Source: Hofstenia miamia (lineage: Eukaryota > Xenacoelomorpha > Acoela > Hofsteniidae). Taken from it: a DNA stretch of 64,000 bases. Shown piece after piece: positions 1 to 11,079 of the stretch. A model generated the notes under the pieces. The model did no database searches. It was not told the origin of the DNA and was given only the letters and a program-made list of their open reading frames with translations. The position numbers and the translations under genes were made by a program. The stretch is taken from assembly GCA_900660155.1 (NCBI GenBank), contig CABFPE010000209.1:611236-675235 (forward strand), in the 5' to 3' direction. Positions within the stretch are counted from its first letter, which is position 1. The number at the start of each line of letters is the position of its first letter.

Positions 1-172
1 GTGTTAAATTTTATGTAAAATTCAATACACAGATAATTTTACATGCTGACATGCAGTTGTTGACTTAGTAATTGTTTGTTAATTAAATTCTCCTTGGTTT
101 CATTAATTATTATAGCTTCTGCAATTTTTGTATTCTTAGTTTTCATTAAAATTGTAAAATTCTTCCGCTTAG
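1..172 (+). other. 3' end of an intron of the first gene
   Basis: AT-rich, no open frame, ending in a T-rich tract and AG at 171-172 directly before the open exon at 173. I read it as the tail of an intron whose upstream exons lie outside the window. Confidence 0.5.
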
Positions 173-1003
173 GTGCACGTTCATGGCAGAATATTTCAGA
201 CTAAATTATTTATTTTAGAGTTCAATCGAAAGCTGCGATCACTAACCGACGTTAAAATGTGGAAAGCAACAGAATATCGTCTGTTTTTGTTATATGTTGG
301 TCCAGTGGTTCTTTCGTTGGTTAAAGACTTTCCACAGGATTATGTAAAACATTTCAACTTGTTATCTGTTGCTATACGCCTTCTTTGTTCTCCCAATCTG
401 TGCATTGAAAATGCTTCTTTGGCGCAAGAATTACTAGAACATTATGTAGAAGGTCATTCTGTGCTTTATGGTCCTGAGTCGCTGTCATATGCTGTTCATA
501 CATTGCTGCATCTGACACAGTTTGTACAGAAGTATGGCCACTTAGATTTATTTTCATGTTTCAAATATGAAAACTTTTTGCAAAGAATAAAAAAAAGAAT
601 TAGAGGGTCGCGATGTCCTTTGCAACAAATCTCTAACAGGATTAAGGAAACTGATCAATTTCTTGGTTTCAATTCCACCCAAACGTCTATGTCCCACAAC
701 ACGCATAAAAAAATCAATTTTAACCGTCGAAATAGATGTGTGTTGTTGAAGGATAATAAAATTTGCGTGCTTCACAAAACTGATTCTCCAACTCTGCTTA
801 TTATGGAGAGAATTTCTTCTCTATATACCTTCCGATTGGAAAGTTCAGAAATTGGTGTAGTTGTATGCAAAATGTCCTCAAATTCAATGTACTACAATGA
901 AGATGATGTAAAATGTAAATTAGTATACTTTCCATACATTAATGACACATTTGTAGTAAATGCAGTTTATATAAAATTTTTTTCTTCATTGAATATAAAA
1001 TAA
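173..1003 (+). CDS. Transposase-derived protein, tnp2/DUF4218-type C-terminal exon (5' part outside window)
   Basis: Open from the splice acceptor AG at 171-172 to the TAA at 1001-1003, 276 codons. The first 110 residues carry the pattern of a widespread, uncharacterised animal protein group related to plant CACTA/EnSpm transposases (tnp2 followed by DUF4218): RKLRSL near residue 20, WKATEYRLFLLYVGPVVL around 30-47, LLCSPNLC around 71-78, a HSLxHL-like segment (HTLLHL) near 108, and FKYENFLQRIKK near 129-140 followed by PLQQI. The remaining about 110 residues are basic then hydrophobic and are not recognised. The upstream DDE-type region, if present, lies before base 1. A polyadenylation signal follows at 14 bases. 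It may be a live host-domesticated gene or one ORF of a DNA transposon. Family placement is recalled, not searched. Confidence 0.7.
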   Translation: MHVHGRIFQTKLFILEFNRKLRSLTDVKMWKATEYRLFLLYVGPVVLSLVKDFPQDYVKHFNLLSVAIRLLCSPNLCIENASLAQELLEHYVEGHSVLYGPESLSYAVHTLLHLTQFVQKYGHLDLFSCFKYENFLQRIKKRIRGSRCPLQQISNRIKETDQFLGFNSTQTSMSHNTHKKINFNRRNRCVLLKDNKICVLHKTDSPTLLIMERISSLYTFRLESSEIGVVVCKMSSNSMYYNEDDVKCKLVYFPYINDTFVVNAVYIKFFSSLNIK

Positions 1004-1016
1004 TTTTTATAATATA

Positions 1017-1022
1017 AATAAA
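1017..1022 (+). promoter_or_regulatory. Polyadenylation signal AATAAA
   Basis: A canonical AATAAA hexamer lies 14 bases after the stop codon of the transposase-derived ORF, in the position expected for its 3' UTR. Confidence 0.5.
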
Positions 1023-1060
1023 TTTTTACTTCTTTGTTAAACATCTAATATTTTGTAATA

Positions 1061-2388
1061 GATAGTCGATTTTAAAGACGAAGGTTGTTCAGATTTTGTT
1101 CCAGTTCTAACAGAAAATCCTACTATTGGCCTCCTAACAATTGCGAAAAAAGGAGAAGTCTGGAAGAACCACCGGATAATTAGGAAATGATTCCCATTTG
1201 CATAATTGGAACTGCGGGTTTGTTTATAACAATAATTGTAACTATTTGATTTGATGCTATAAATGAATGATTATTTGGCCAATGTTTCCTTTTCTTTAGA
1301 TTCATACAATTTGAAATTGTCATATACTTTTAGAAAGCCTTACAGAAGCCCGACAAAAATCGATCGATTCCCAATATACAAGTAATATGGATGGATCATT
1401 TACTAAAAAGCCGTCGAATAGCGACGTAGGGGAAAATGAAAATATTCATCCAATCACTGTAATAACTATACATAATTAATAATTCATAAGCTCATCAACA
1501 TAATAATTACAATAATGTTAGATTACTTAAATATGCATGATTTACATTATATTTTTCATTATTGATATTTTTGATTTTTTATTTTAGAAATCCAAGCAGT
1601 TATATTTCAAAAACGTTTCAATCTGTTGTAACGCCAGTCACTTACATAGGAAGTATCACCCCCATATATCAGCTCCTACTCCTTCAACCAGTGCATGCAA
1701 TTGATCTTATAAAGATTTTATATATGATTGTATCTTGCAGTTTTGTTTAGCGCATTTAAATGGAGTGTACCGAGAACTAGCGAGGATGCGTGGGGATATC
1801 ACGAAAATACTGATCACGGTTTCCGCAAATTTATCAAATGATGAAGGCTTGACGGACTTGGACCAAGTGTTCCCGATGAAGACAGAAGTTGAATTTAATA
1901 ACTTTTGTTGTGACAAAAGTGATGAATCGAAATTTGTATGAATAAAATAAAAAACTTAAATTTCATTTATTTTAGGCACGAATTCTATCTTTGAAGGGCA
2001 AAGCTTCTCTGCGACCTTCAATTAATGCAATGCTGCGTTTCGCCTTATCTCGTGAGCTCTCCTCCAAAATTAACATTTCCGGTGCAAATGGAAAAATTTC
2101 CTTTTTAAAGAGCAAGTTATTCTCTGTTTTAAAGAGTATAAGCATGCTTATTATGTATTTATGCAATAAAATTAATGAATATAAGGTAGTATACCCGGTA
2201 CTACATTTCATATAATTCGTTACGAAATATCTTAATTATATACATTTTTAGAGGCCGTGCGATTAAATAAAGAAACAGCTTCAGCACTAGATTCAGAAGT
2301 TCAAGATGCCGCTAGACGCTTCTTGAAGGATGCTGGAATTTCTCAAAAGAAACGACGCGCCTTGTCCTCTGATGATGACATCTTTTAA
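1061..2388 (+). CDS. DUF4806-domain protein, multi-exon
   Basis: The last three exons are well supported: 1741-1935, 1976-2135 and 2252-2388 (TAA at 2386-2388). They have AG acceptors, GT donors, consistent phases (0, 0, then 1) and introns of 40 and 116 bases. Joined, they give a segment with FPMKTEVEFNNF, then ARILSLKGKASLRPSINAM, an SGANGKISF turn and AVRLNKETASALDSEVQDAA, which is the DUF4806 layout (acidic start, small-residue turn G-x-x-G-K, C-terminal helix). The tail is lysine/arginine-rich (KKRRALSSDDDIF), possibly nuclear. Probable upstream exons are 1061 to about 1190 (IVDFKDEGCSDFVP, resembling the usual N-terminus of these proteins), 1335-1459 (SLTEARQKSIDSQYTSN) and 1588-1690; their joins do not all keep phase, so the 5' half is uncertain or partly decayed. 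Molecular function of DUF4806 is unknown. It begins only about 57 bases after the preceding transposase-like ORF. Confidence 0.6.
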
Positions 2389-2862
2389 TTTTCTTTTGTT
2401 CATTATATGTAAATATAAATATATTTGGGGCATTGTGCAACTTTCGATTTACTTAATTTTAGAGAATTATTTCTTATTTTCAAGCATTAGTTAATTTGTT
2501 TAGATAATGGAATTTGTCTGTTTGTGGAAGTTTTAATTGCTATTTCCCGTTCTTAATGAAGTGTTTGTGAACAATTGTACTATTCAGGATAAACATTACG
2601 AGGTTAGTCAATTTTGTATTTCTAAATTAGTTTAATGAAATTTTTATGTGAAGTACCAATTCTACATGATTGCTAAAGTCCTGTCATGAAGATTTTTTTG
2701 ATGTTATATAGCGGTGTGAAAGTGATATTTATTGGTTAGTTCTTAGTCTTTAATGTTCAATTTGCACAATGCCCTATACCTAACTTACCTATTATTGCTA
2801 AACATTTAATTCTGTCTATTTAAATAATGTAATGATTTTTAATGTATTCTTCCATATATACC

Positions 2863-2863
<1 letters not shown>

Positions 2864-2895
<32 letters not shown>
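2864..2895. repeat. (TA)n microsatellite
   Basis: Uninterrupted TA dinucleotides directly before the TCGA-rich duplicated block. Similar TA runs recur about fifteen times in the window. Confidence 0.9.
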
Positions 2896-2898
<3 letters not shown>

Positions 2899-3365
2899 GT
2901 ATGTCAAAATGTTTAGATTTAAATGTCTTATTTCTTCGTCGATTTTGTGTAGAAAAAATGGTATTTTCGATGAAGAATCGAAGGTGGGTAGATTTAGGTG
3001 TCATAATACGACGTCGATTTGATACGACATCGAATCGAAGGTNTTCATACATTGGCGAGACTAGAAGGCATTTAGAAACTCGGGCAAAGGGCATCTACAA
3101 TTATATATATATATATATATATTATGTATGTCAAAATGTTTAGATTTAAATGTCTTATTTCTTCGTCGATTTTGTGTAGAAAAAATGGTATTTTCGATGA
3201 AGAATCGAAGGTGGGTAGATTTAGGTGTCATAATACGACGTCGATTTGATACGACATCGAATCGAAGGTGTGTCGAAAATATGTCGATTGGGGTGTCATA
3301 TTTCGACGTAGAATTGCTGTCGGGAATATTTAGATTTTCGACGTCGAATCGAAGGAGTTGTGTTT
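2894..3365. repeat. Duplicated TCGA-rich block
   Basis: Bases 2894-3042 and 3121-3269 are the same 149-base sequence, offset by 227 bases. The block is full of TCGA, CGACGTCGA and TCGAATCGAAGG motifs on both strands, which is striking in AT-rich surroundings, and the motif series continues beyond the second copy to about 3360. The first copy ends in a single N at 3043. Between the copies lie a Penelope endonuclease scrap and a TA run. The exact identity plus the N suggest either a very recent duplication or an assembly join. Confidence 0.75.
3045..3098 (+). mobile_element. Penelope-like element, GIY-YIG endonuclease scrap
   Basis: Reads SYIGETRRHLETRAKGI. The YIGET-x-R-x-L-x-x-R string is the usual C-terminal GIY-YIG nuclease motif of Penelope-like retroelements. 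Only about 17 codons survive, bounded by the N at 3043 and a TA microsatellite. A second copy of the motif occurs on the minus strand at 27690-27745. Confidence 0.6.
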
Positions 3366-3527
3366 ACTGGGTTGTTAACAGCAGTGCTGTTGGGACAATT
3401 GCAGACTAGTAATAACTGAATATCTGTCCGTCCACAAAGTTTAGCAATACAATGATAATTTGTGCTTCTGTGTATGCTATCACAAAAATATGATAAGACT
3501 AATGTTAATTAAATTTATTTTTTACAG

Positions 3528-3635
3528 ATTAGCATTAAAAATTACAAACAAGGGATTCTTTCTTTAAACAGAGAAGCGTCTGAAAAAAGGCAATTTTATT
3601 GCGCTGTTGATTTACATTCACTCTCAGGAAAGACT
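3528..3635 (+). CDS. Single exon, possibly of mitochondrial-type tryptophanyl-tRNA synthetase
   Basis: A 108-base exon-like segment with a strong acceptor (TTTTTTACAG, ending at 3527) and donor (GTAAGT from 3636), open in phase 0 at both ends, 36 codons. It encodes KNYKQGI...EKRQFYCAVDLHSLSGKT. Mitochondrial/bacterial TrpRS has GNYLGAI...(15-20 residues)...YSIVDLHSIT at the ATP-binding HIGH-side of the Rossmann fold, and the spacing and the VDLHS string agree. No neighbouring exon with the upstream PTG-x-x-HLG or downstream KMSKS motif was seen, so it is either one exon of a gene with long introns or an orphan fragment. Alternative: an unrelated exon with a chance VDLHS. Confidence 0.35.
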
Positions 3636-4860
3636 GTAAGTCGAATTTCATGAGTTGGTTTAATGTCTACCACATTAGGTTTGATTACACCAGTCGTATA
3701 TTGATGGGCGTTTTTTAAAATATTAAAACATTTTTTTTATTTCAATTACTGCTGCAACAACCTCCTATCTAATGTAAGCAGCACCTCTGCGCAAATTTTT
3801 TACCCCGACCACACTAGATTCTTGATTGCGAGGGAGGAGCGCAATTTTTTAAATTTTTTTTAAAATTAGCTCAGTAACGCTACATGCAATTCCCAGGAAC
3901 TACAGCTACGCCTGTAGGGTAAAAATAGCATGTACAAACAACAATTCTTCGTAAATTCCTAGTATTTAAAATAGACGAATAGCTGAAAAACATTTGTGTA
4001 TGTTCGATTTAAACAACATTCTCCTCCTGTAATAAAGATAAAAAAATGTTATACAGGTGAAGTACAATTACACACTGCATCCACAATGCTATTAGAGGAA
4101 TATTATTTTACTTGAAATGATGCTTGGTACTTTTTATTTTTTGTAAAATATACCCGTCGGCGTCAAATTTTTACCCAGACCAAGGTCGGGGTGGTTCAAA
4201 CACTCTTGAATGTAAGAGACTTGCTGAACAAATTTCACAGCAAGAAGAGATAATGCCCTTTATTGTTCCTTTTCCATAAATAAGTTCTAACACAGATCTA
4301 TTTATTCGTGTGAGCATGAGATTGCTTTCACTTGCATTTGTAAAATCTACACATACTTTCCCAAACAACATTGTTTTTAGAATTAGTAGGAGTTATAACT
4401 CATTGAAAATTAATACCAGACAGAAATAATTACCTTTTTCTGACTTTAATGAATTTGAAGCAACATTCAAATGCAGAAATCTAGCCCTTTTTTTATGCTT
4501 TTACAATTGTAAAGATTTTTTAAGTAAATTCTAGTCTCGATCTAAAGCCACACGCAGGCGTACTAAATATTCAGTAACTTGATTCACTTTTTATTTCGAT
4601 GATCAACACATAGGCCTACCCTTGTTACGTATATTAATGAGAAATATTCCAAATAGGCTTAACTGTAGCATCATCCAAATGAACATAAGCTGCTAAAGAA
4701 GAAAGTCGATTAAGAGGAACTAAGATTGAATATGAATGTGATTAAAAAGCATATTGTAAAAAGTTATTATCAGCTTAGATTAATTTGTATATTGCAACCA
4801 AGTAATATCAGTGTAATTTATTACGAACTAGTATTTGTCGATAATATTAGTTTTGACCAA
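3636..4860. other. No recognisable gene
   Basis: AT-rich DNA with scattered short open frames that match nothing I know. A minus-strand frame of 66 codons at 4171-4371 is somewhat cysteine-rich but lacks motifs. Confidence 0.5.
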
Positions 4861-5285
4861 ACGAAGGAGGCGAAATGTAGGTTAGGAAGCTGCTGTATAT
4901 TTAACTAGTTTATTAAAGCCAATATATTTTGGTAATGGCTACATGTAATCTTAACTACGCAGCTAGTGACAAGTCAGGTTGCAAGTACATGAAACACTTT
5001 TACAAATAGAGATTAAGTCGAGTTGTGTCTTATCTTGAGTATGCACTGAGCTAAGATAAGGTACACATAAGTTATATCAATGAGCTGAGAAGTGGAACTC
5101 ACCCAAATGGATCGTCCGTGAGCAAGTGATACTGGAGGTGGAGATTGGCCTCGGGCGGATGCCCACTATCAACGATTAGAAGAGATGTTGCGTTTCTTCG
5201 TCACCTAAATATTGATTATAGTTATGTTTGTTAATTAAAGTTAATGGAACTAAGCGGAAGTTAAGCAGTATCAAATTTGTACGTC
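4861..5285 (+). mobile_element. LTR-like sequence of gypsy family A
   Basis: Shares ordered blocks with 17860-18240: TGTAGGTTAGGAAGCTGCT, TTTGGTAATG, CAAGTCAGGTTG, ACACATAA, ATGAGCTGAG, a GATGCCCA box and CACCTAAATA followed by TTAATTAAAGTTA. Both copies lie upstream of gypsy coding remnants in the same orientation, so I read them as diverged LTR or leader sequence of one family. Exact ends were not found. Confidence 0.45.
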
Positions 5286-7208
5286 CCTACCCGCAAGTAA
5301 ACCGCTAAAGCTATAAAGTAGCAAAGAGAAACAGTGACAATGCCTGCTAGAGAATGTTACAGCAGGTTGATCCAGTAGAAATTCTGCATTTATTAATACA
5401 CATTTACCTTATAATTTTTAATAATTTTTATAAATAATTGATGGCTTTTAATTGAGTAGCAAATAGCGATATTCCAAATCTGAAGAGCATCAAATACTAG
5501 AGGAGTGTAAGTACAAATATTCACATTCTAAAACCAAACATTTAAAGTAAATAGTTAATGTCTCAAAAAGTGTAGCAATCCAGAGAACTAACACAATTTT
5601 GAAGAAAATAAAAGTTTCGTTGACCATTTAATATGATGCATAATTGTATCTAAAATAAAAAAAGTAACTGAATGTAAAAGAAATGCAAACTTCTCAACCT
5701 TAGACTCCCATTCAAGAATAAATTAGCAATGTACAGAAAATAAGGTGGTCAAAATACAGACATTGTTTCACAACTTCAAAATTAGTGCTAAAATTGTTAA
5801 CTGTGCCCAAAAAGAATGTGATTACATTCTTGGTAATTGACTTTGGAACAGAAACTCTAAAAAATAACAAAAATAATACATACCTTGGACTTATCTTTTT
5901 GAGTTAATGGCGGAAAATTTAATAAAGCATTGCATTGATGGGATTGGAAAAATAGAAGGCTTATTTTGGTAGAGTTCTGCAGTTCAACAAAAGGCTTTTC
6001 CCAGTACTGTACAGTTCAACACTTTTTAGTACTACATTAAATTTTAGTTCAGTACTCCTTGGTCCGGGGTTAACTGAAACTCAAAACAGTAAAAAAATAC
6101 AAGAAAGCAAAAAATAATCCATCAATTTCTCAAAAAGATAGTTTCATTAGCATGATTAGGATATAGGCTTGTTCTTTGATCCATTATTGTTAGCTCAGCA
6201 GTGCTAAATGATCACTCTGTCATACCTTCAGAGGATGGAATGGCCAACCATGATTGAGCAACTGAAATATTCGGTAATGCAAATGATTTTTATAGCAGCA
6301 CTTGTCCTGTACTGTACAGTTAATAGCACCTAATTTCTTAATCTAATATCTTACCACGGGACTAGCTACGGCACTGGAACAGTACTGTAACAGACCTATA
6401 TTATTTTGGCAATAAAAGACTAGATGATACATTGAACAGGTTGAAAGGATTTTCACATATCAATGAAAATCTCAAAATATGTCAAAAATGCTGCCTTTAA
6501 CTGAATGCAAAGTACAACAGAAGAAAATCCCAATGTCTCTTTTTGGAATAATTACGCAACACTATGATTGCTCATGCCATCACTGAGTGATAATCCCCTG
6601 TCCTTGTGTGTGTGTTCCCTTAACTTTTTTTTGTTGTAGACACTATTCACATCAAAAATACACCAGAACTGTTGAATAATATATTACATGGAACACTCCA
6701 TGATGCAAATAAGCATACTGAATTCTTTCATTTGCAATGCAAATGGCCTTTCTAAGATCCTATAAAGTTTCATACTTAATTTTCTATTTGCAAAATTAGT
6801 TTTGTGTTGGCATTATGCTTGAATACATTATTGTCATCATTTTGATAACCATACAAAGCAGTTTTAGAGATGGTATCATTAAAAACCCCATGCTAATTAG
6901 TGTTAAATATTAATGTACTTTGAATGATTACTATGGCCAAATGATTTGTAGTACAAAAAAAGAAGCTATAACATTCTCTTACAAGCAGTTAATTAGTTCA
7001 AATTTTGTTTACAAAATCCTTTTACTTTTTGTGACCTTGCAATAATTTCATTTGTTTGAAACAAATGAAAGGTTCATCAAGGAAATTAGAGGGTATCACA
7101 AATAATGAAGTAAAATAGATTTTCAGAAATGCCCATGTCTCAAAATAAAAACATATAAAAGTTAAAGAAGAAGAAATTGAAATCAAAGAGGAACAAGGGA
7201 AACATAGA
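5286..7208 (+). other. Unresolved 5' interior of gypsy element 1
   Basis: Lies between the LTR-like block and the pol region. No gag signature could be read here; probably eroded internal sequence. Contains AT-rich filler with no other gene. Confidence 0.3.
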
Positions 7209-10200
7209 ATGATCACATTTGAATTGCAGGAAGATATTCACCTACAGCTGCATCAATGGAAGATGCACACAAGAGAAACAGAAAATGTTATAACAGCTGA
7301 CGTAATGCTATATGATAATAAAGGCATTAACACCAAGAGAGTATCAATGCCATCTATCATGTGCACAGTAAAAAATGGAAAAGGAAGAATACCAATCCTT
7401 AACCTGATGAATCAGAACATTAATCTAAAGAAATCTCAAGTGAAGATATATGGAAAATACATCAAATCCAAAATTAGACTCATTTGGAAAGCAATAGGGG
7501 ACAATGAGGGAGCAAGTAATTTGCATGGTCAACTCAAAGACATGCAAATGAAAGCGGAAAGTACTCCACATGGCCAACTCAAGGGCAAGTGGACAAACAC
7601 CATCAAAGTTGCAAGTACTCCCATAGGCTGACTCAAGGGCATAGGGACAAAAGCAAATGAAGAAGACATGTACAGAATACTTGAGATAAAGAATGAAGAC
7701 TACCCACACTTAGAGGAGCAAGAAATCACAGAACTAAGGAAACTGTTGGAGAAATACAAATATATATTTAACTATGGAGAGATAAGCATGGGGCAAGCAG
7801 TGGGTGAAAAACATAGAATAGTCAAAACAACAGACAAACCCATCAAGCTGCTGGTCAGAATGGTACCAGAAAAGATGAGAGACAAATACTACCACATACT
7901 AGAGGAATTGATTGACAACAATATCATCTGCCCAAGCAAAAGCCCATATGCAGCACCAACCTTATTCATGAAGCAAGGGGATAAATATTGCCTTTGCATA
8001 GACTTTCACAAATTGAATGAAGTAACAAAGAAAGACTCATACCCCCTACCACAGATAGAGGTCATGCTCTATGAAGCAAGCATAAGTATTTTACAATGCT
8101 AGACTTATGCAATGCCTACTGGCAGGTGAAAATGGAAGAAGATGACATTGAAAAAACAGCATTTATAACACCATACAGTTTGTACATATATATATATATA
8201 TATATATATGGCGTTTGGACTATGCAATGCACCAGCAACCTTTCAAAGATTCATTACAAAAGTGCTAAAAAACAAGACACATAGAATGAAAGAAGGAGTC
8301 AACACTTATATAGACGATATTATAGTAACAAGTGACATGATTTCAAGAACATCTAGAAAAACTAGAGAGAACTCTAACAATACTAGAGAACACAGGACTC
8401 CACATTAATGGGAACAAGTGCAATATCCTAAAAGAAAAGATAGTATTCTTGGGAAGAACAATTGAGAAAGGAAGTATATGTATGAAAGATAACATGAGAG
8501 AGAGGATCCAAAAAATAGAAAAACCCAACAACAAGAAAGACATACAGAGAATAAATGGATTCTTCAATTACTATGGCACCTTCATCCTGAATATTGCTGG
8601 CAAAACAGCAAAGATGACCAGACTAATGAGAAAATCAGTGCTGTTTGTATGGACTTGGCAAGAGTAGGAGGAGCTAGATAACATCAAAGAAGAACTAGCT
8701 AAGCTACCATCTCTAAACACAATGGACTATAATGAACAGTTCATACTGGATTGCGACGCAAGTAAAGAGTTGATCAGAGCCACATTAGGACAAATAAAAA
8801 ACGGAAAGGAGGTCCCCATACAATTCTTCAGTCGCAAATTTAGAGTAAGTGAAAAAAACTACGGATCAACAAAAGTGGAAATGCTGGCATTGATTGAGAG
8901 CATTAAGAAATTTAGACATTTCCTAATTGGCAGAGAGTTCAGGGTGCACATGGACAACAGTGGATTGGCATGGTTAAAAATGTTTTCTGGAGAAAAGTCT
9001 GGAATAGTGTCATGATGGATTGAATACTTGAATGAATTTACATTTTCAATTGAACATAGGAAAGGCACCTTACATAACAATGCGGATTTCTGGACGTCAC
9101 TACCAGAGTATCAGAGGGATGCAGCAAAACTAGATGGAGAAAAAAAACAATTTCAATTTTTGCCACATACTGAATATGAGGGACTGCCAGAAATAGATGT
9201 GGACAAAAAAGGCCAAGCTGTACTACCAATATTAATGAGGGAGGAAATATCTGAACAGGAAATAGTGGAAAAACAGAGAGACGACATAATCCTCAGTGAA
9301 ATCATAAAAAGATAAGAGAACCCTGAAAAACACTGTCGAAATTAACTGCGGTATGCTATCAATGGTATAAGTGGAAGATAAACAGAAATGGACTACTGTA
9401 CGTAGAAGCTAGCAACAACAGAATCACGATACCAGACTACTTTAAGAGGGAATTGATAAGGAAAGGGCCACTTGGGAATTACACAAACAGAAAAAACCTT
9501 TAATGCAAGATTCATAACAACACCAGTAAGGAAAGTCACAGAGGACATAATCAATAAGTGCATGACATGCCTATTACACAACAAGCAACATTTTCCGACA
9601 AAGAGGGCACCACTGGAGAAGATCATTGCAACATAACCAAACGAGATAGTTCACATAAATCTGGAGATGCTGTCAAAAGACGAAGAGGGTTACCAATTTT
9701 ACGAAATATGCAAGAATGATCCCAATGAGAAATACGACAGCAGAAACTACAGCAGAATTAGTCCTGAAGGAATGGATCCTACGACTCAGCCTGATGGAAA
9801 CAATAATAACGGATAAGGGACCCCAATTTGAAAGTGGACTTTTTCAAGAAATGGCAAAGCTTCCGGCAATAGCAAGCAAATGGACAACAGCCTACCAGCC
9901 ACAGGCCATGGAGCAGTAGAGCAACTCAATCGAACACTGATCAAATTAATTAGGGTGGCAACATCAAGGATAGGCGGTAATAGATGGAGAGAAGACATTG
10001 AGATGGTTGAATATTATTATAATACATTGGTGCACACAACAACAGGAGTGACACCATTCAAAGCAATGTTTGGAAAAGAAGAGACCAACACTGTTATCAA
10101 TGCATTATACCAATTACAGCAAAAATTTAAACAACAAATATGTAAATCAACTAAGAAAGCAGATTACAGGGATCCATGAAACGATGTGTCATAATATAAA

Positions 10201-10558
10201 GAAATCGGCTGTGAGAAAACAACACAATTATAATAAAAAAATCTATGGACACACACACAAGGTAGGAGACAAGGTATATGTGTTCACACCAATTAAACTC
10301 AGAGACACCAAACAAGTCCGGAAATTAAAAACAATATGGTCCAGACCTCACACAATAACACAAACATTACCAAATAATGAATACATGTTAGACAATGACA
10401 GACTGTTACATTTTCAAAACTTAAAGAGAGCAACAGCAGTTATTGAAGAGACGAAGAAGAGTGTGAAGGAAGAATTTTATTTAGTGATTTTTTCTGTACA
10501 ACATTTAATATTTATCAAATTTTATAAAAACAGGTCCAAAAATGATAGCAAAAAATAA
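7209..10558 (+). mobile_element. Ty3/gypsy LTR retroelement pol region (fossil)
   Basis: Parts in order: a protease-to-RT linker (7209-7640), reverse transcriptase (about 7700-8400, with YIDDII and FGLCNAPATFQRF motifs), RNase H (8722-9015, with DCDAS start), integrase core (about 9640-10080, with TDKGPQFES and PYQPQ-like strings) and an integrase tail (10200-10450, with KVGDKVYVF and NEYMLDND). Order and motifs place it in Ty3/gypsy (Metaviridae). It is clearly broken, with on the order of ten or more lesions, and old. A short degenerate repeat based on GQLKG lies in the linker. Its family is shared with the remnant at 18.4-20.2 kb. Confidence 0.85.
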
Positions 10559-11079
10559 GTTTGGCAAAAAGTCAATTGTTTGGCTTTTGACCAATACAAG
10601 CCAAAACAGAAATCAGAAATTTGAATTAATATTGATCATTAGATTATACAATTAGCTAAATTTTTACGTGGTAATTGTGGTGCCCAATATGATCAATCAA
10701 TATTTTTATTAATTAATTGTTAATAAGTTACTGCCTATCCTAAAGAAGTGTGGCATTCAAAGCCTTAACTGAAGTGGATTTACTGGCTAAATAGTATACA
10801 TTAATAACTCAATCAATATTGGAATTAGTTTTTATATACTAAATGTGTAATAATTCAATTGATTATATCTAAATACCCAATCTGCTCAAAGGAGGAACTT
10901 GTTTTCACCAATGCCTGAAGGAAAGAGATGCAGTTATAAGTTAATTAAATATTGCATTATAAATAACTGGTTAATTGGTAAACAAAAATTAATTGTTAAA
11001 TTATTCTCTATTTGTTTACACTGGAGTTGTTATTACAAATATATTAGTTCAATGTACAATGAGAATAAATTCTTTGTAG
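10559..11079. other. Probable 3' flank of gypsy element 1
   Basis: AT-rich, no coding signal. Might hold a decayed 3' LTR, but I could not align it convincingly to 4861-5285. Confidence 0.25.

Noticed and set aside
4171-4371. Cysteine-containing minus-strand frame of 66 codons
   Set aside because: No splice context, no motif, and no repetition elsewhere in the window.
5161-5280. Riboswitch or tRNA within the LTR-like block
   Set aside because: No cloverleaf and no box A/B; conservation with 18.1 kb is explained by shared LTR origin.
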